Positions 1 through 8,641 of a DNA stretch of 41,824 nt are shown here, in pieces. The stretch covers positions 1 to 41,824 of the forward strand of contig NZ_AZEB01000024.1 in the NCBI RefSeq assembly GCF_001434135.1, read 5' to 3'. The notes under the pieces were generated by a model. That model was not told the DNA's origin. It saw only the letters and a program-made list of their open reading frames with translations, and ran no database searches. The translations under genes were made by a program, and so were the position numbers. The DNA comes from Lentilactobacillus kisonensis DSM 19906 = JCM 15041. Lineage in GTDB: Bacteria; Bacillota; Bacilli; Lactobacillales; Lactobacillaceae. The stretch's first letter is position 1, and each line of letters begins with the position of its first letter.

Positions 1-46
1 AGAGGTGCTTATGTGGAGCTTTCTGCTTTGCACAGCTGTCCTAATA
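1..46 (+). repeat. Hairpin repeat, right half, cut by window edge
   Basis: Matches the right arm of the 120-bp palindromic family (ends AGCTGTCCTAAT), nearly identical to the right arm of the copy at 40439-40559. The left arm lies outside the window. Confidence 0.8.
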
Positions 47-49
47 ACA

Positions 50-170
50 GTGAGCGGAGTCAGGCGGTTAGAAACTGGAATATAAGTCTCCTTGGCCAAG
101 AATTCCCGGTTTTGGAATTTTTGGCCAAGGTGCTTATATGGAAGTTTCTGCCTGACGCAGCTGTCCTATT
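50..170 (+). repeat. Hairpin repeat copy, type A ends, forward
   Basis: Begins GTGAGCGGAG and ends AGCTGTCCTATT. The outer arms carry AAGTCTCC and GGTGCTTA; the inner variable arm TTGGCCA pairs with a second TTGGCCA. Its CTA at 166-168 is the stop codon (TAG) of the minus-strand aminotransferase gene, so the gene ends inside the repeat. Confidence 0.85.
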
Positions 171-1353
171 CAGCCAATTCCAACAAATATTGGTTCATCC
201 GATCCATTGCCAGCTTAATGTCCTCATCGGCCGCCGCATACGAGAGTCGAATCCAGCCTTCACCACCAGGGCCAAATGCAGATCCTGGGGTGACGCCAAC
301 TTTGGCTTCTTTTGCTAACTTGGTCGCAAACGCCACTGACGTTTCGTTTATTGTACCAGGAATTTTGGCAAAAATGTAAAATGCGCCTTGCGGAAAGGCA
401 ATTTGCATTCCCATCCGCTTAAGCCGGTCAGCGATATAATCCCGACGCTTCTCATAAGTTGCCCGCATTGGAATCGGATCATCTAAACCATTTTTTAGGG
501 CTTCGGCCGCCGCATACTGAGCTGGGTTAGAGGGAGCGGTTACGACAAAGGCATGCATCTTGGAAGCGTTGGTTATAAAGGCCTTAGGAGCTGCCAAATA
601 ACCAATCCGATATCCCGTCATCGCGTGGGACTTGGACAAGCCGTTAATTAAAATAGTTTGTTCAGGAAGCATGCTGGCAATTGAGTGATGTTCAATGCCA
701 TAAGTCAGTTCACAGTATATTTCATCAGCCAGAACATACATCTTATGCTGCGAAACAATATCCGCTAACGCCTTCAGTTGTGCTTCAGAATATTCAACTC
801 CGGTTGGATTGGTTGGATAATTTAAAATAATTGCTTTAACACGATCGCCATTTTCATCCAGAGCTGCCTGTAGTTTTTCAGGGGTCAAAACAAAGCCATC
901 GTTGGAAGTATCAATGGTGATCAATTCAGCGCCAGCTACCTTAATAATTGGAAAATATAAAGCAAAGGCTGGTGTTGGCACAATCACCTTGTCACCGGGA
1001 TTCAGGAGCGTCGTCAGTGCCGAATAGATTGCTTCAGTGGCCCCAACGGTTACGATAACTTCAGAATCCGGATCATACTGAACGTCGGTCCGCTTTTGCA
1101 GATAATGGCTGATTGCTTCTCTCAGCTCAATGATCCCCTTTTGAGCAGAATAATGAGATTTATTTTCCTTAATGCTCTCAATGGCTGCTTGTTTGGCGTG
1201 TTCCGGCACGTCAAAATCGGGTTCACCAATTGTTAATTTGACAATCCCCGGAATAGACGAAATTTCTTGGTCGAACTCGCGAATTCCTGACGGCGCAACG
1301 GAAGCAACGTTCCCATTGACAATTCCTGAAAGTCTACTATCTAACTGTGGCAT
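166..1353 (-). CDS. patA: PLP aminotransferase, probable N-acetyl-LL-diaminopimelate aminotransferase
   Basis: A 395-residue fold-type I aminotransferase. The NPTG motif is near residue 182, the PLP-binding Asp near 210, and the Schiff-base Lys in GLSKSHAMTGYRIG near 241. A C-terminal WIRLSY holds the carboxylate-binding Arg. As last gene of the lysine operon it most likely transfers the amino group from glutamate to N-acetyl-2-amino-6-oxopimelate (PatA/DapX role in the acetyl branch). A GGAGG precedes the ATG. The family alone would also allow an aspartate or aromatic aminotransferase, so the substrate is inferred from operon context. The stop codon lies in the hairpin repeat at 50-170. Confidence 0.88.
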   Translation of the reverse strand: MPQLDSRLSGIVNGNVASVAPSGIREFDQEISSIPGIVKLTIGEPDFDVPEHAKQAAIESIKENKSHYSAQKGIIELREAISHYLQKRTDVQYDPDSEVIVTVGATEAIYSALTTLLNPGDKVIVPTPAFALYFPIIKVAGAELITIDTSNDGFVLTPEKLQAALDENGDRVKAIILNYPTNPTGVEYSEAQLKALADIVSQHKMYVLADEIYCELTYGIEHHSIASMLPEQTILINGLSKSHAMTGYRIGYLAAPKAFITNASKMHAFVVTAPSNPAQYAAAEALKNGLDDPIPMRATYEKRRDYIADRLKRMGMQIAFPQGAFYIFAKIPGTINETSVAFATKLAKEAKVGVTPGSAFGPGGEGWIRLSYAAADEDIKLAMDRMNQYLLELAE

Positions 1354-1371
1354 TGTTATCCTCCATCTAAA

Positions 1372-2145
1372 TTACAGAATATTTTCTAACCCAAAAATTA
1401 ATTGAGATGCTTTTGCGGCGTACGGCACCGCAATTTTAACCCCGCTCATAAAGGAAGCTCGGTCAAACGAGTCTTGGCGAATTGTTAACGCCTCACCCTT
1501 GCTGCCAAAGAGGACCTGTTCATGAGCAACATAGCCGGGCAAGCGAACCGAATGGATTTTGACACCATGGTAGTCACCGCCGCGGACCCCCTTCAACGTT
1601 TCTTCAGAAGCTGGGGCCTTCTTCTCCCCACGAGCTTCGCTGATCATCTGAGCCGTTGATAGGGCGGTCCCAGAAGGTGCGTCTAATTTGTCTTGGTGAT
1701 GCATCTCGATAATCTCGGCGTCTGGCATGTATTTAGCAGCTTCCTTGGCGAACTTCATTAAGAGGACTGCTGAAATCCCGAAGTTCGGCGCGATGATACC
1801 ACCGACCTGCTTATCAGCTGCTAATTGTTGTAATTGGGTTACCTGTTCTTCGCTTAAACCAGAAGTGCCAATCACTGGGTGAATCCCATGTTCAATCGCA
1901 AATTTAGTGTTTTCAAAAGCTGCCGCTGGAACGGTAAAATCAATCCAAACATCGGCATCAGTCTGAATATCACCCAATTTACTAAACAACTTCACGTTAT
2001 CGCTTAGGCCCATCCCCTGCAGATGAACGGTATCGATTCCAGGATTATAGGCTGCAACCAATTCAAAATCATCAGTATTATCAATCATTTGAACGGTTTT
2101 TTGACCCATTGATCCCATAAATCCAGAAACTAGCACTTTGATCAT
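1372..2145 (-). CDS. dapB: 4-hydroxy-tetrahydrodipicolinate reductase
   Basis: 257 residues. The N-terminal Rossmann motif GFMGSMG binds NAD(P)H, and the catalytic signature HHQDKLDAPSGTA is intact near residues 154-166. It reduces the dapA product to tetrahydrodipicolinate in the cytosol. It lies 18 bp upstream of the aminotransferase and 32 bp downstream of dapA, in the same minus-strand transcript. Length and motifs are normal for DapB. Confidence 0.95.
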   Translation of the reverse strand: MIKVLVSGFMGSMGQKTVQMIDNTDDFELVAAYNPGIDTVHLQGMGLSDNVKLFSKLGDIQTDADVWIDFTVPAAAFENTKFAIEHGIHPVIGTSGLSEEQVTQLQQLAADKQVGGIIAPNFGISAVLLMKFAKEAAKYMPDAEIIEMHHQDKLDAPSGTALSTAQMISEARGEKKAPASEETLKGVRGGDYHGVKIHSVRLPGYVAHEQVLFGSKGEALTIRQDSFDRASFMSGVKIAVPYAAKASQLIFGLENIL

Positions 2146-2177
2146 CGGAAAAACTCCCTTTTAAATTAATTATTTGT

Positions 2178-3083
2178 TTAAACTCGAGCTTCACGCAGAT
2201 TAATGTCTCTCAATTTCGGAACACCAAGTGCTTGAGCTAAGGTGGCTTCCTCGTCAGCGTTTAATGACAAGATTGGCAGTCGGCAATCACCGACGTTAAA
2301 CCCATTAGCATTTAAAACTGCCTTGACGGGTGACGGTGATGGATACATAAATAATGCGGCCATTTTAGGGGTTAGATCCCGCATCAGCCGACCAGCAGCT
2401 TCAACGTTTCCAGCAGCGAGGTCGTCGTACATCTCGCGCATTTCGTTACCATAAATATGGCTGGCAACCGAAATCACCCCGTTAGCCCCCACCGTTTTAG
2501 CAAGCAATGCCTGGGCATCTTCGCCGGTATAAACATTAAAATCATCGGCAGTATGTTGCACTAAGTATTCTAAGTCGGCCATTGACCCACACTGCTTAAC
2601 GCCAGCGATGTTGGGGTTCTTTGAGAGGGCAACGATCGTTTCTGGCGCCATCGTCACACCCGTTCTACCCGGAATATTATACATAATAATTGGAACCGGC
2701 GACTGCTTAGCAACCGTTGTAAAGTGGGCGATCATCCCGCGTTGGTTTGGTTTGTTATAGTATGGCACAACTACCAAGGCGTAATCAATCCCCGGAATTT
2801 GCCCAACTTCGGCAGTTAATTCAGCGGTTTGGCGGGTATTGTTGCTGCCGGTGCCGGCAATGATCGTCCCACGGCCAGCAACAATCTTGGCAAAGCGGGT
2901 ATACAAGTCAATCTTCTCATCATGGCTCAAGGTTGGTGTTTCCCCAGTGGTCCCGCCAATAACAAAGCCCCGACTGCCAGTTTCAAAACAGTGGTTAGTC
3001 AACTGTTCCAATGCATCAAAGTTAATCTGCCCATCCGTTCCAAACGGGGTAATGATTGCTGTCATCATATCTGCATTAATCAT
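2178..3083 (-). CDS. dapA: 4-hydroxy-tetrahydrodipicolinate synthase
   Basis: 301 residues, a TIM-barrel class I aldolase. Visible are [10 protein letters not shown] near 44-53, the catalytic Tyr in MYNIPGRTG near 135, and the Schiff-base Lys in AGVKQCG near 163. It condenses pyruvate with aspartate semialdehyde, the first committed step of the diaminopimelate pathway. It is third from last in the lysine operon. The start ATG follows an AGCTGGGA region, a weak ribosome site. Confidence 0.96.
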   Translation of the reverse strand: MINADMMTAIITPFGTDGQINFDALEQLTNHCFETGSRGFVIGGTTGETPTLSHDEKIDLYTRFAKIVAGRGTIIAGTGSNNTRQTAELTAEVGQIPGIDYALVVVPYYNKPNQRGMIAHFTTVAKQSPVPIIMYNIPGRTGVTMAPETIVALSKNPNIAGVKQCGSMADLEYLVQHTADDFNVYTGEDAQALLAKTVGANGVISVASHIYGNEMREMYDDLAAGNVEAAGRLMRDLTPKMAALFMYPSPSPVKAVLNANGFNVGDCRLPILSLNADEEATLAQALGVPKLRDINLREARV

Positions 3084-3126
3084 AAAAAGTCCCAGCTTTC
3101 TTTAAATTACGTTTCATATTCAACAC

Positions 3127-4278
3127 TTAGTCAGCCATCCGATGCTCTAGAAATCTTACAATTGAATTAATCCCCTTTGGAATAGCTGATTCCTTGGGGT
3201 TAAACGTGGCAGAGTGCAGCTGCGAATCATCATCGACGCCCAGCCAAAACATTGTGCCAGGGATCTTAGATAATAGGTAGCCAAAATCTTCCCCCGTCAT
3301 CGCCGGCGCCGTTTCAACAAAAACCGTTTGCGGATCCTGTTTAGCAAATTCAATGAACCGCTTAGTCAGGGCATCCTTATTTTCTACTGGTAAATAGCCG
3401 CCCTGGTTAAACTGAATATCAACCTTAGCGCCATAACTCATAGCCACCCCGTTGGCAACCTGCTTGAGGCGCGCAACAATGTGTTCAATCATCTTTTGGG
3501 TCAGCCCGCGGATGGTCCCTTCAATTCTGGCCTGACCGGCAATGACGTTTCGAATCGTGCCAGCATCCAACTTACCAAAGGTGATCACACCACCTTCAAT
3601 CGGATCCACGCTTCTTGAGACGATCGTTTGAACCTGGTTAATAAATTGAGCGGCTGCCACCACCATATCATTGGCATTTTGCGGATAAGCCGCGTGACCA
3701 CTTTTACCAATCAAATCAACGTTAACCTCGGTAGTCCCGGCAAATAATGTTCCCATACGGCAGCCAATCGCCCCGGCTGGCAGATTCGGGTTATCGTGGA
3801 GCCCATAAAATTCATCTGGGCGCCATTTATCTTTAAAGACCCCTAACTCGTAAGCAACCTTACCGCCATTTTCGCTTTCCTCAGCCGGTTGAAAGAAAAA
3901 AATCAAGTTATCCTTTGGCTGATGGTCAGCAAAATAATCCAGAACGCCTAATGCCGTCGTCATGTGAATATCATGGCCACAGGCGTGCATCACACCAGGC
4001 GTTTTTGATGAAAATGGCAGGCCGGTCTGCTCGGTCACCGGCAGGGCATCGATATCGGTTCGATAACCGATCGTTCGCTGCGGGTCACTACCCTGCACAT
4101 AAACCAATAAAGCCGTTGGTAAGTCCTTGATCTCTCTAATTTCAAGAAACTGCTGGTTCATTTCTTTAATCGTTGCCAACAAGTAATCGTGGGTTTTAAA
4201 CTCATGCATTGCCAACTCAGGATATTCATGCAACTGACGGCGAATTTTAATTAATGCTTCCTTAGTAAGTTGAGCCAT
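3127..4278 (-). CDS. dapL: N-acetyldiaminopimelate deacetylase, M20 family
   Basis: 383 residues of the M20/amidohydrolase metallopeptidase family. The metal motif ACGHDIHMT is near residues 98-106 and the catalytic glutamates are in PAEESENGG. The family as a whole includes many amidohydrolases (hippurate, IAA-amino-acid). Position next to an N-acetyltransferase and inside the lysine operon assigns it as the enzyme that removes acetyl from N-acetyl-LL-diaminopimelate (YkuR type). It starts 4 bp after the stop of the upstream acetyltransferase gene, suggesting translational coupling. Confidence 0.92.
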   Translation of the reverse strand: MAQLTKEALIKIRRQLHEYPELAMHEFKTHDYLLATIKEMNQQFLEIREIKDLPTALLVYVQGSDPQRTIGYRTDIDALPVTEQTGLPFSSKTPGVMHACGHDIHMTTALGVLDYFADHQPKDNLIFFFQPAEESENGGKVAYELGVFKDKWRPDEFYGLHDNPNLPAGAIGCRMGTLFAGTTEVNVDLIGKSGHAAYPQNANDMVVAAAQFINQVQTIVSRSVDPIEGGVITFGKLDAGTIRNVIAGQARIEGTIRGLTQKMIEHIVARLKQVANGVAMSYGAKVDIQFNQGGYLPVENKDALTKRFIEFAKQDPQTVFVETAPAMTGEDFGYLLSKIPGTMFWLGVDDDSQLHSATFNPKESAIPKGINSIVRFLEHRMAD

Positions 4279-4282
4279 TTAA

Positions 4283-4993
4283 TCACAGCTTTCTTAAGTC
4301 GTCTTCCAAACCAGTTTCTGAAGTTGTTTTCTCATCGACGTCCTTAACTTTGCGGGCAGGAACACCAGCAACAACCGTATGTGGGGCAACGTCCTTAGTG
4401 ACAATTGAACCGGCCGCAACGACGGCACCCTCACCAACGTGGACGCCCTCGATGACCACGGCATTGGCGCCAACCAAGACGTTATCATCAATTTGAACCG
4501 GCTTAGCGGAAGCTGGCTCCACAACGCCAGCTAAAACTGCCCCAGCGCCAATGTGGGAATGCTTGCCAACGATGGCGCGGCCGCCCATGACAACTCCCAT
4601 GTCGATCATGCTGTTATCACCAATTTCAGCACCAATGTTGATAATGGCGCCCATCATGATCACCGCGTTATTACCAATCGTGACATGATCACGGATGATC
4701 GCGCCGGGTTCAATTCGGGCGTTAATCTCTTTAACATCTAGTAGCGGTACCGCTGAGTTTCTGGAATTTGCTTCAATTTGGTAATCATCGATTTGACTTT
4801 GATGAGCTGCCAAAAATGGCTTAACGGCTTCCCAGTCGCCAAACAAAGTTGCCGTGTGGGTCTCTGCAAAGGCTTTAATGGTGTCAGGAAAGGTGATGTC
4901 GTTTATAGCACCCTTGATGTAAACCTTAACGGGCGTTTTCTTTTTTGCGTTACCTATAAAATCAATAATTTCTCTTGCGCTTAGTTGTGTCAT
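4283..4993 (-). CDS. dapH: Tetrahydrodipicolinate N-acetyltransferase
   Basis: 236 residues. An N-terminal alpha/beta cap of about 90 residues is followed by left-handed beta-helix hexapeptide repeats (for example [20 protein letters not shown]) and a short charged tail. This is the acetyl-branch DapH/YkuQ architecture. It acetylates tetrahydrodipicolinate with acetyl-CoA, in contrast to the succinyl branch. It is tightly packed between lysA and the deacetylase. A GAGGGG ribosome site precedes the ATG. Confidence 0.94.
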   Translation of the reverse strand: MTQLSAREIIDFIGNAKKKTPVKVYIKGAINDITFPDTIKAFAETHTATLFGDWEAVKPFLAAHQSQIDDYQIEANSRNSAVPLLDVKEINARIEPGAIIRDHVTIGNNAVIMMGAIINIGAEIGDNSMIDMGVVMGGRAIVGKHSHIGAGAVLAGVVEPASAKPVQIDDNVLVGANAVVIEGVHVGEGAVVAAGSIVTKDVAPHTVVAGVPARKVKDVDEKTTSETGLEDDLRKL

Positions 4994-5021
4994 GATGACC
5001 CCTCTTCGTAATGATTATTTC

Positions 5022-6329
5022 CTATCTTAGTGGTTGATCTAATGAAACTAAATCTGCAAACGTTTCTCGCTTAATGACGACTTGTGACTGCCCATTTTCA
5101 ACAAACACAACGGCTGGCCTTGGATTACGGTTATAATTTGAAGCCATCGCATATCCATATGCACCGGTGGCTAGCATCGCCAACACATCCCCGGGCTTGG
5201 TTGCCGGTAGATCCTGCTTTTGAATCAAAATGTCACCCGATTCACAATACTTACCAGCTACCCGAACCGTTTCTTTGATGGGAGCTTTGGGATTGCTAGC
5301 TAAGACTGCCTCGTATTTTGCTTGGTAAAGAGCTGGCCGAATATTGTCCCCCATCCCACCATCAACAGTGACGTAGGAACGAATCCCCGGCACGTCTTTT
5401 CGACTACCAACCGTATATAAGTTATATCCGGCCGGCCCGGCGATTGAACGGCCCGGCTCAATCCACACGGCTGGCATTGGTAAGGACAATTCACCAACTC
5501 GTTTCTTGATTGCCTTGACAATCGCATCAACGAACATTTCCGGGGCAATTGGGTCATCTTCTTCGGTATAACGAATTCCAAAGCCACCGCCGACATTAAC
5601 AACTTTGGCAACATAGCCAACTTCTTGATGCCATTGACCAAGGGTATCAATTAACTTGGTTGCGGCCATCTCAAATCCCTTGACTTCAAATATTTGGGAA
5701 CCAATGTGGCAATGGATACCCAGCATGTTCATCCGTTTGTCCGCTAAAACCAAGTCCAATGCTTTTCGTGCCTGGCCGCTTTGAAGGTCAAACCCAAACT
5801 TACTGTCAACCTGCCCAGTTTGATCATATTCATGGGTATGCGCTGAAATTCCTGGCGTCACCCGCAACATCACGTTAATATGGGCATCCTTGTCTGTTAG
5901 GATTTGTTTTAACAAGGCAATTTCGTGAAAGTTATCAAGAATAATCACGCCAATTTGATGGTCAACCGCCATCTCAAGTTCGGCAACTGACTTATCGTTG
6001 CCATGAAAGCTAACGTGATCCATTGGAAAGCCCGCTTGAATTGCAGTATATAGCTCGCCGCCAGAAACGACGTCAATATGAGCATTTTCCTGGTTAACCA
6101 GTTGGAACATGGCAATGCAGGCAAAGGCTTTGCTAGCATAGCTAACGGCATAATCGACGCCATTATCATTGAAGACTTTTTGGAAATGGTGGATTTGATC
6201 CCGAATCGCTTTTACATCGTAAACAACTAATGGCGTCTTGTACTGCTTAACCAAATCCAGACTGTCAACACCACCAATTTCTAAATGATTGGCCTGATTA
6301 ACTGGTAATTGATCAACTTGATTGCTCAT
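5022..6329 (-). CDS. lysA: Diaminopimelate decarboxylase
   Basis: 435 residues, fold-type III PLP decarboxylase. The PLP Lys is in SYASKAF near 67, with HCHIGSQ, the phosphate-binding GGGFGIRY, EPGRSI and the active-site CESGDI from the partner subunit. The start is the ATG at 6329: it has a good GGAGGA 8 nt upstream, and conserved sequence begins just after it. The same frame is open 42 codons further upstream, but that stretch has no ribosome site and runs into leader sequence. It catalyses the last step to L-lysine. It is the first gene of the riboswitch-controlled operon. Confidence 0.96.
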   Translation of the reverse strand: MSNQVDQLPVNQANHLEIGGVDSLDLVKQYKTPLVVYDVKAIRDQIHHFQKVFNDNGVDYAVSYASKAFACIAMFQLVNQENAHIDVVSGGELYTAIQAGFPMDHVSFHGNDKSVAELEMAVDHQIGVIILDNFHEIALLKQILTDKDAHINVMLRVTPGISAHTHEYDQTGQVDSKFGFDLQSGQARKALDLVLADKRMNMLGIHCHIGSQIFEVKGFEMAATKLIDTLGQWHQEVGYVAKVVNVGGGFGIRYTEEDDPIAPEMFVDAIVKAIKKRVGELSLPMPAVWIEPGRSIAGPAGYNLYTVGSRKDVPGIRSYVTVDGGMGDNIRPALYQAKYEAVLASNPKAPIKETVRVAGKYCESGDILIQKQDLPATKPGDVLAMLATGAYGYAMASNYNRNPRPAVVFVENGQSQVVIKRETFADLVSLDQPLR

Positions 6330-6460
6330 ATAAGGTTCCTCCGAATGTGTTTTAGTTAAATTTTTAAATGCCATGGAATTATGATGCGGGTGCTTAGCGC
6401 TTGGATATGGTTTTGTAAAAATAGTTAGCTCATGGATGGCTGGTTCTTGGAACATGAAGT

Positions 6461-6580
6461 CGGACCGCTCAACCAGGCAGAAGCTTGAGCATAGGCACCT
6501 TTAACAAAAATCCCAGAACCGGGGATTTCTGTTAAAGGAGACTTATACTCCAGCTTCTAATCGCCTAGTTCCGCACGCTA
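6461..6580 (-). repeat. Hairpin repeat copy in the lysA 5' leader
   Basis: Read on the minus strand it starts GTGCGGAACTAGGCG and ends GAGCGGTCC, with inner arms TTAACAG/CTGTTAA. It lies after the riboswitch terminator and about 130 nt before the lysA start, so every read-through lysine-operon mRNA carries it. Confidence 0.85.
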
Positions 6581-6582
6581 CT

Positions 6583-6608
6583 AAAAAAGCCCCTTCATCT
6601 GGCGCTAG
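6583..6608 (-). terminator. Riboswitch-controlled intrinsic terminator
   Basis: Minus strand: AGCGCC, a short loop GATGAA, GGGGCT, then TTTTTT. It lies directly downstream of the lysine aptamer and upstream of lysA. A competing upstream GGGGCGCTA can pair with TAGCGCC, as expected for a terminator/antiterminator switch. The exact alternative pairing is inferred by eye. Confidence 0.65.
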
Positions 6609-6661
6609 CCAAACAAAGAGACTCAGAATTTTATAATCATACTAAATATTCTTTATCAATT

Positions 6662-6833
6662 GTCGTTAGCGCCCCGCTACGCATTCCCGCAGCGACAGTC
6701 CATAGCCTCTTAAGCTAAGTCCCAGCGCGCCAGGGGCTACCTCCCTTGGTGCTTCGGCAACCGCCCCTTTTGCCAGCTTCAAAGTCCAAGTAGGAACTCC
6801 ACTGGTTACTGATGTTGGTTGCAACCTCTAATG
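6662..6833 (-). promoter_or_regulatory. Lysine riboswitch (L-box)
   Basis: Minus-strand leader of the lysA operon. L-box blocks in order: AGAGGTTGC, CATCAGTAACC, AAAGGGGCGGTTGCCGAAGC, GCTGGGACTTAG and GGACTGTCGC. The order and spacing match the five-helix lysine aptamer. When lysine binds, transcription is expected to stop at the terminator at 6583-6608, shutting down the whole lysA-to-patA operon. Confidence 0.88.
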
Positions 6834-6847
6834 ATTTAATTGTCATA

Positions 6848-6876
6848 ATTCTATAATGTTTCTCATAAAGTGTCAA
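6848..6876 (-). promoter_or_regulatory. Promoter of the lysA operon
   Basis: Minus strand TTGACA (6871-6876), 17-bp spacer, TAGAAT (6848-6853). A start near 6841 leaves the L-box as the first leader structure. Confidence 0.75.
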
Positions 6877-7015
6877 CTGTTTGTGGAAATTTATGCAGAA
6901 TGGTGCGTGAATACTAGATGTACAATAGAATTGAAAAAGTTAAATTGTAATACTGCACAAAATTTTTTTGTTGGTTTTGGGGATGGGTTTGGTGGTTGGG
7001 TTGTTTTTTATGTAG
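6877..7015. other. Spacer between divergent lysA and lysC units, G-rich stretch
   Basis: No gene seen. 6972-7000 is a G/T-only stretch on the plus strand with runs GGGG, GGG, GG, GG and GGG, flanked by T runs. Confidence 0.4.
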
Positions 7016-7138
7016 ATTAGGACCGCTGCGCAAAGCAGAAGTCTGCATCTAAGCTAACCCAATCAAAAATCCCAAGCCCGGGGATTTCCGATTGGGTCAA
7101 CTTAGACTCCGACTTCTAACCGCTTTGCTCCGCTCACT
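7016..7138 (-). repeat. Hairpin repeat copy, reverse
   Basis: On plus it begins ATTAGGACCGCTGCG and ends CCGCTCAC. Inner arms ACCCAATC/GATTGGGT are complementary. It lies just upstream of the lysC promoter. Confidence 0.85.
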
Positions 7139-7145
7139 CTTGCTC

Positions 7146-7173
7146 TTGCAAATTTATCCATAAATGCTAGAAT
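7146..7173 (+). promoter_or_regulatory. Candidate lysC promoter
   Basis: TTGCAA (7146-7151), 16-bp spacer, TAGAAT (7168-7173), about 65 nt before the lysC start. No L-box is visible in this short leader. Confidence 0.5.
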
Positions 7174-7238
7174 TCGGTTTAACGATTTCTAATCGAATTG
7201 TTAATTAATGGGAATATCCAGGGAGTGGAGATTAAGTT

Positions 7239-8609
7239 ATGAAAGTTGTAAAGTTTGGGGGCAGTTCGCTTGCGGACGCCGCCCACGTCGAAAAAGTGAT
7301 TCAGATTGTGCAAGCTGATTCTGATCGAAAAGTGATCGTCACCTCTGCACCAGGCAAACGTTTTTCCGGTGACACCAAGGTAACTGACCTATTAATCAAC
7401 TACGCCAAGGCAACCTTAGCCGGCAATAATGATCCCAAATATGTGGCTGCCATTTTTGCCCGCTATGAAGAAATTGGGAAAGGCTTCGGGGTTGCCGCTG
7501 GGATTCTTGCGGACATTAAAGCAAAACTAGTTGCATTACCCAATCAGCCTTACCCTAACGATGACTACTTAATGGCTGCTTTTAAGGCCCACGGCGAACG
7601 TCTAAACGCTGAATTATTTGCAGCTTGCCTGCGTCAATCCGGTACCAAAGCACGGTTTGTCGATCCAAAGGAAGCCGGCATTTTGCTAAGTGACGACCCC
7701 AATCAAGCATCCGTACTGGAGAAAACTTACACAAACCTCAGCAAGATTAAGTTGGGTGATGAAAAACTGGTCTTCCCCGGGTTCTTTGGGTTCACCAAAA
7801 TGGGCAACATTGCCACCTTTGCCCGTGGTGGTTCTGACATCACTGGCTCAATTCTTGCCCGCGGCTTGAACGCCTCACTGTATGAAAACTTCACTGACGT
7901 GGACGCAATTTTCGCTGCCAACCCCAAAATTGTTGACCATCCCCTCCCCATTACAAAGATGTCTTTTCGGGAAATGCGGGAATTGTCGTACGCTGGCTTT
8001 TCAGTCTTTAACGACGAAGCAATCATTCCTGCCATCCAGGGCCAAGTCCCAATTAACGTCAAGAACACGAATAATCCAGACCTGCCAGGAACCTTGATTG
8101 TCCCTGAAAAAGACGTGACTCCTACCAGGCCCATCACCGGCATTGCGGGCTCTAACCGATTTGCCGCGCTTTATCTTCACCGCTACTTGCTAAACAAACA
8201 AGTTGGCTTCACCCTTAAGATTTTAAATATTTTATACAAATACGGCGTTTCCTACGAACATATGCCCTCAGGAATTGATGATTTGACCATTATCTTCGAC
8301 CGTAACCAACTGGATACTGACACGATTCACAAGATGTGTGCGGACATCCAACGGACCCTAAATCCAGATACTTTAGAATGGATTGATGATTATGCAATCA
8401 TTATGGTTGTCGGTGAGGGAATGCGTGCTAAAATTGGTACTATTGAGAACATTATTCGTCCCCTTGCGCAACATGGCATCGCTGTTCATATGATCAACCA
8501 AGGTGCATCACGGATTTCAATCATGTTAGGAACTCGCGAGTCGGATGCCGATGATGCTGTCAAAGATATTTATCAGCATTTTTTCAGCAACGCAGAACTA
8601 AAAGTTTAA
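7239..8609 (+). CDS. lysC: Aspartate kinase
   Basis: 456 residues. The amino-acid kinase domain starts KFGGSSLAD and has FARGGSDITGS near residues 196-206. Two C-terminal ACT domains follow (about 300-456). It phosphorylates aspartate to begin the lysine/threonine/methionine branch. The length and motif form resemble the monofunctional YclM-type class rather than the split alpha/beta type. It is transcribed with dapF, divergent from the lysine operon, giving the cell the entry enzyme and the epimerase apart from the riboswitch. GGGAGTGGAG precedes the ATG. Confidence 0.92.
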   Translation: MKVVKFGGSSLADAAHVEKVIQIVQADSDRKVIVTSAPGKRFSGDTKVTDLLINYAKATLAGNNDPKYVAAIFARYEEIGKGFGVAAGILADIKAKLVALPNQPYPNDDYLMAAFKAHGERLNAELFAACLRQSGTKARFVDPKEAGILLSDDPNQASVLEKTYTNLSKIKLGDEKLVFPGFFGFTKMGNIATFARGGSDITGSILARGLNASLYENFTDVDAIFAANPKIVDHPLPITKMSFREMRELSYAGFSVFNDEAIIPAIQGQVPINVKNTNNPDLPGTLIVPEKDVTPTRPITGIAGSNRFAALYLHRYLLNKQVGFTLKILNILYKYGVSYEHMPSGIDDLTIIFDRNQLDTDTIHKMCADIQRTLNPDTLEWIDDYAIIMVVGEGMRAKIGTIENIIRPLAQHGIAVHMINQGASRISIMLGTRESDADDAVKDIYQHFFSNAELKV

Positions 8610-8641
8610 CGAAATTAGTTTCTAAATTGGAGGAACACACG

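Noticed and set aside
13-379. Overlapping 95-101 codon plus-strand frames
   Set aside because: They run through a repeat and then antisense to the aminotransferase gene, without a ribosome site; shadow frames.
6330-6455. N-terminal extension of LysA
   Set aside because: The extra 42 codons have no ribosome site and lie in the leader; ATG 6329 has GGAGGA and fits family length.
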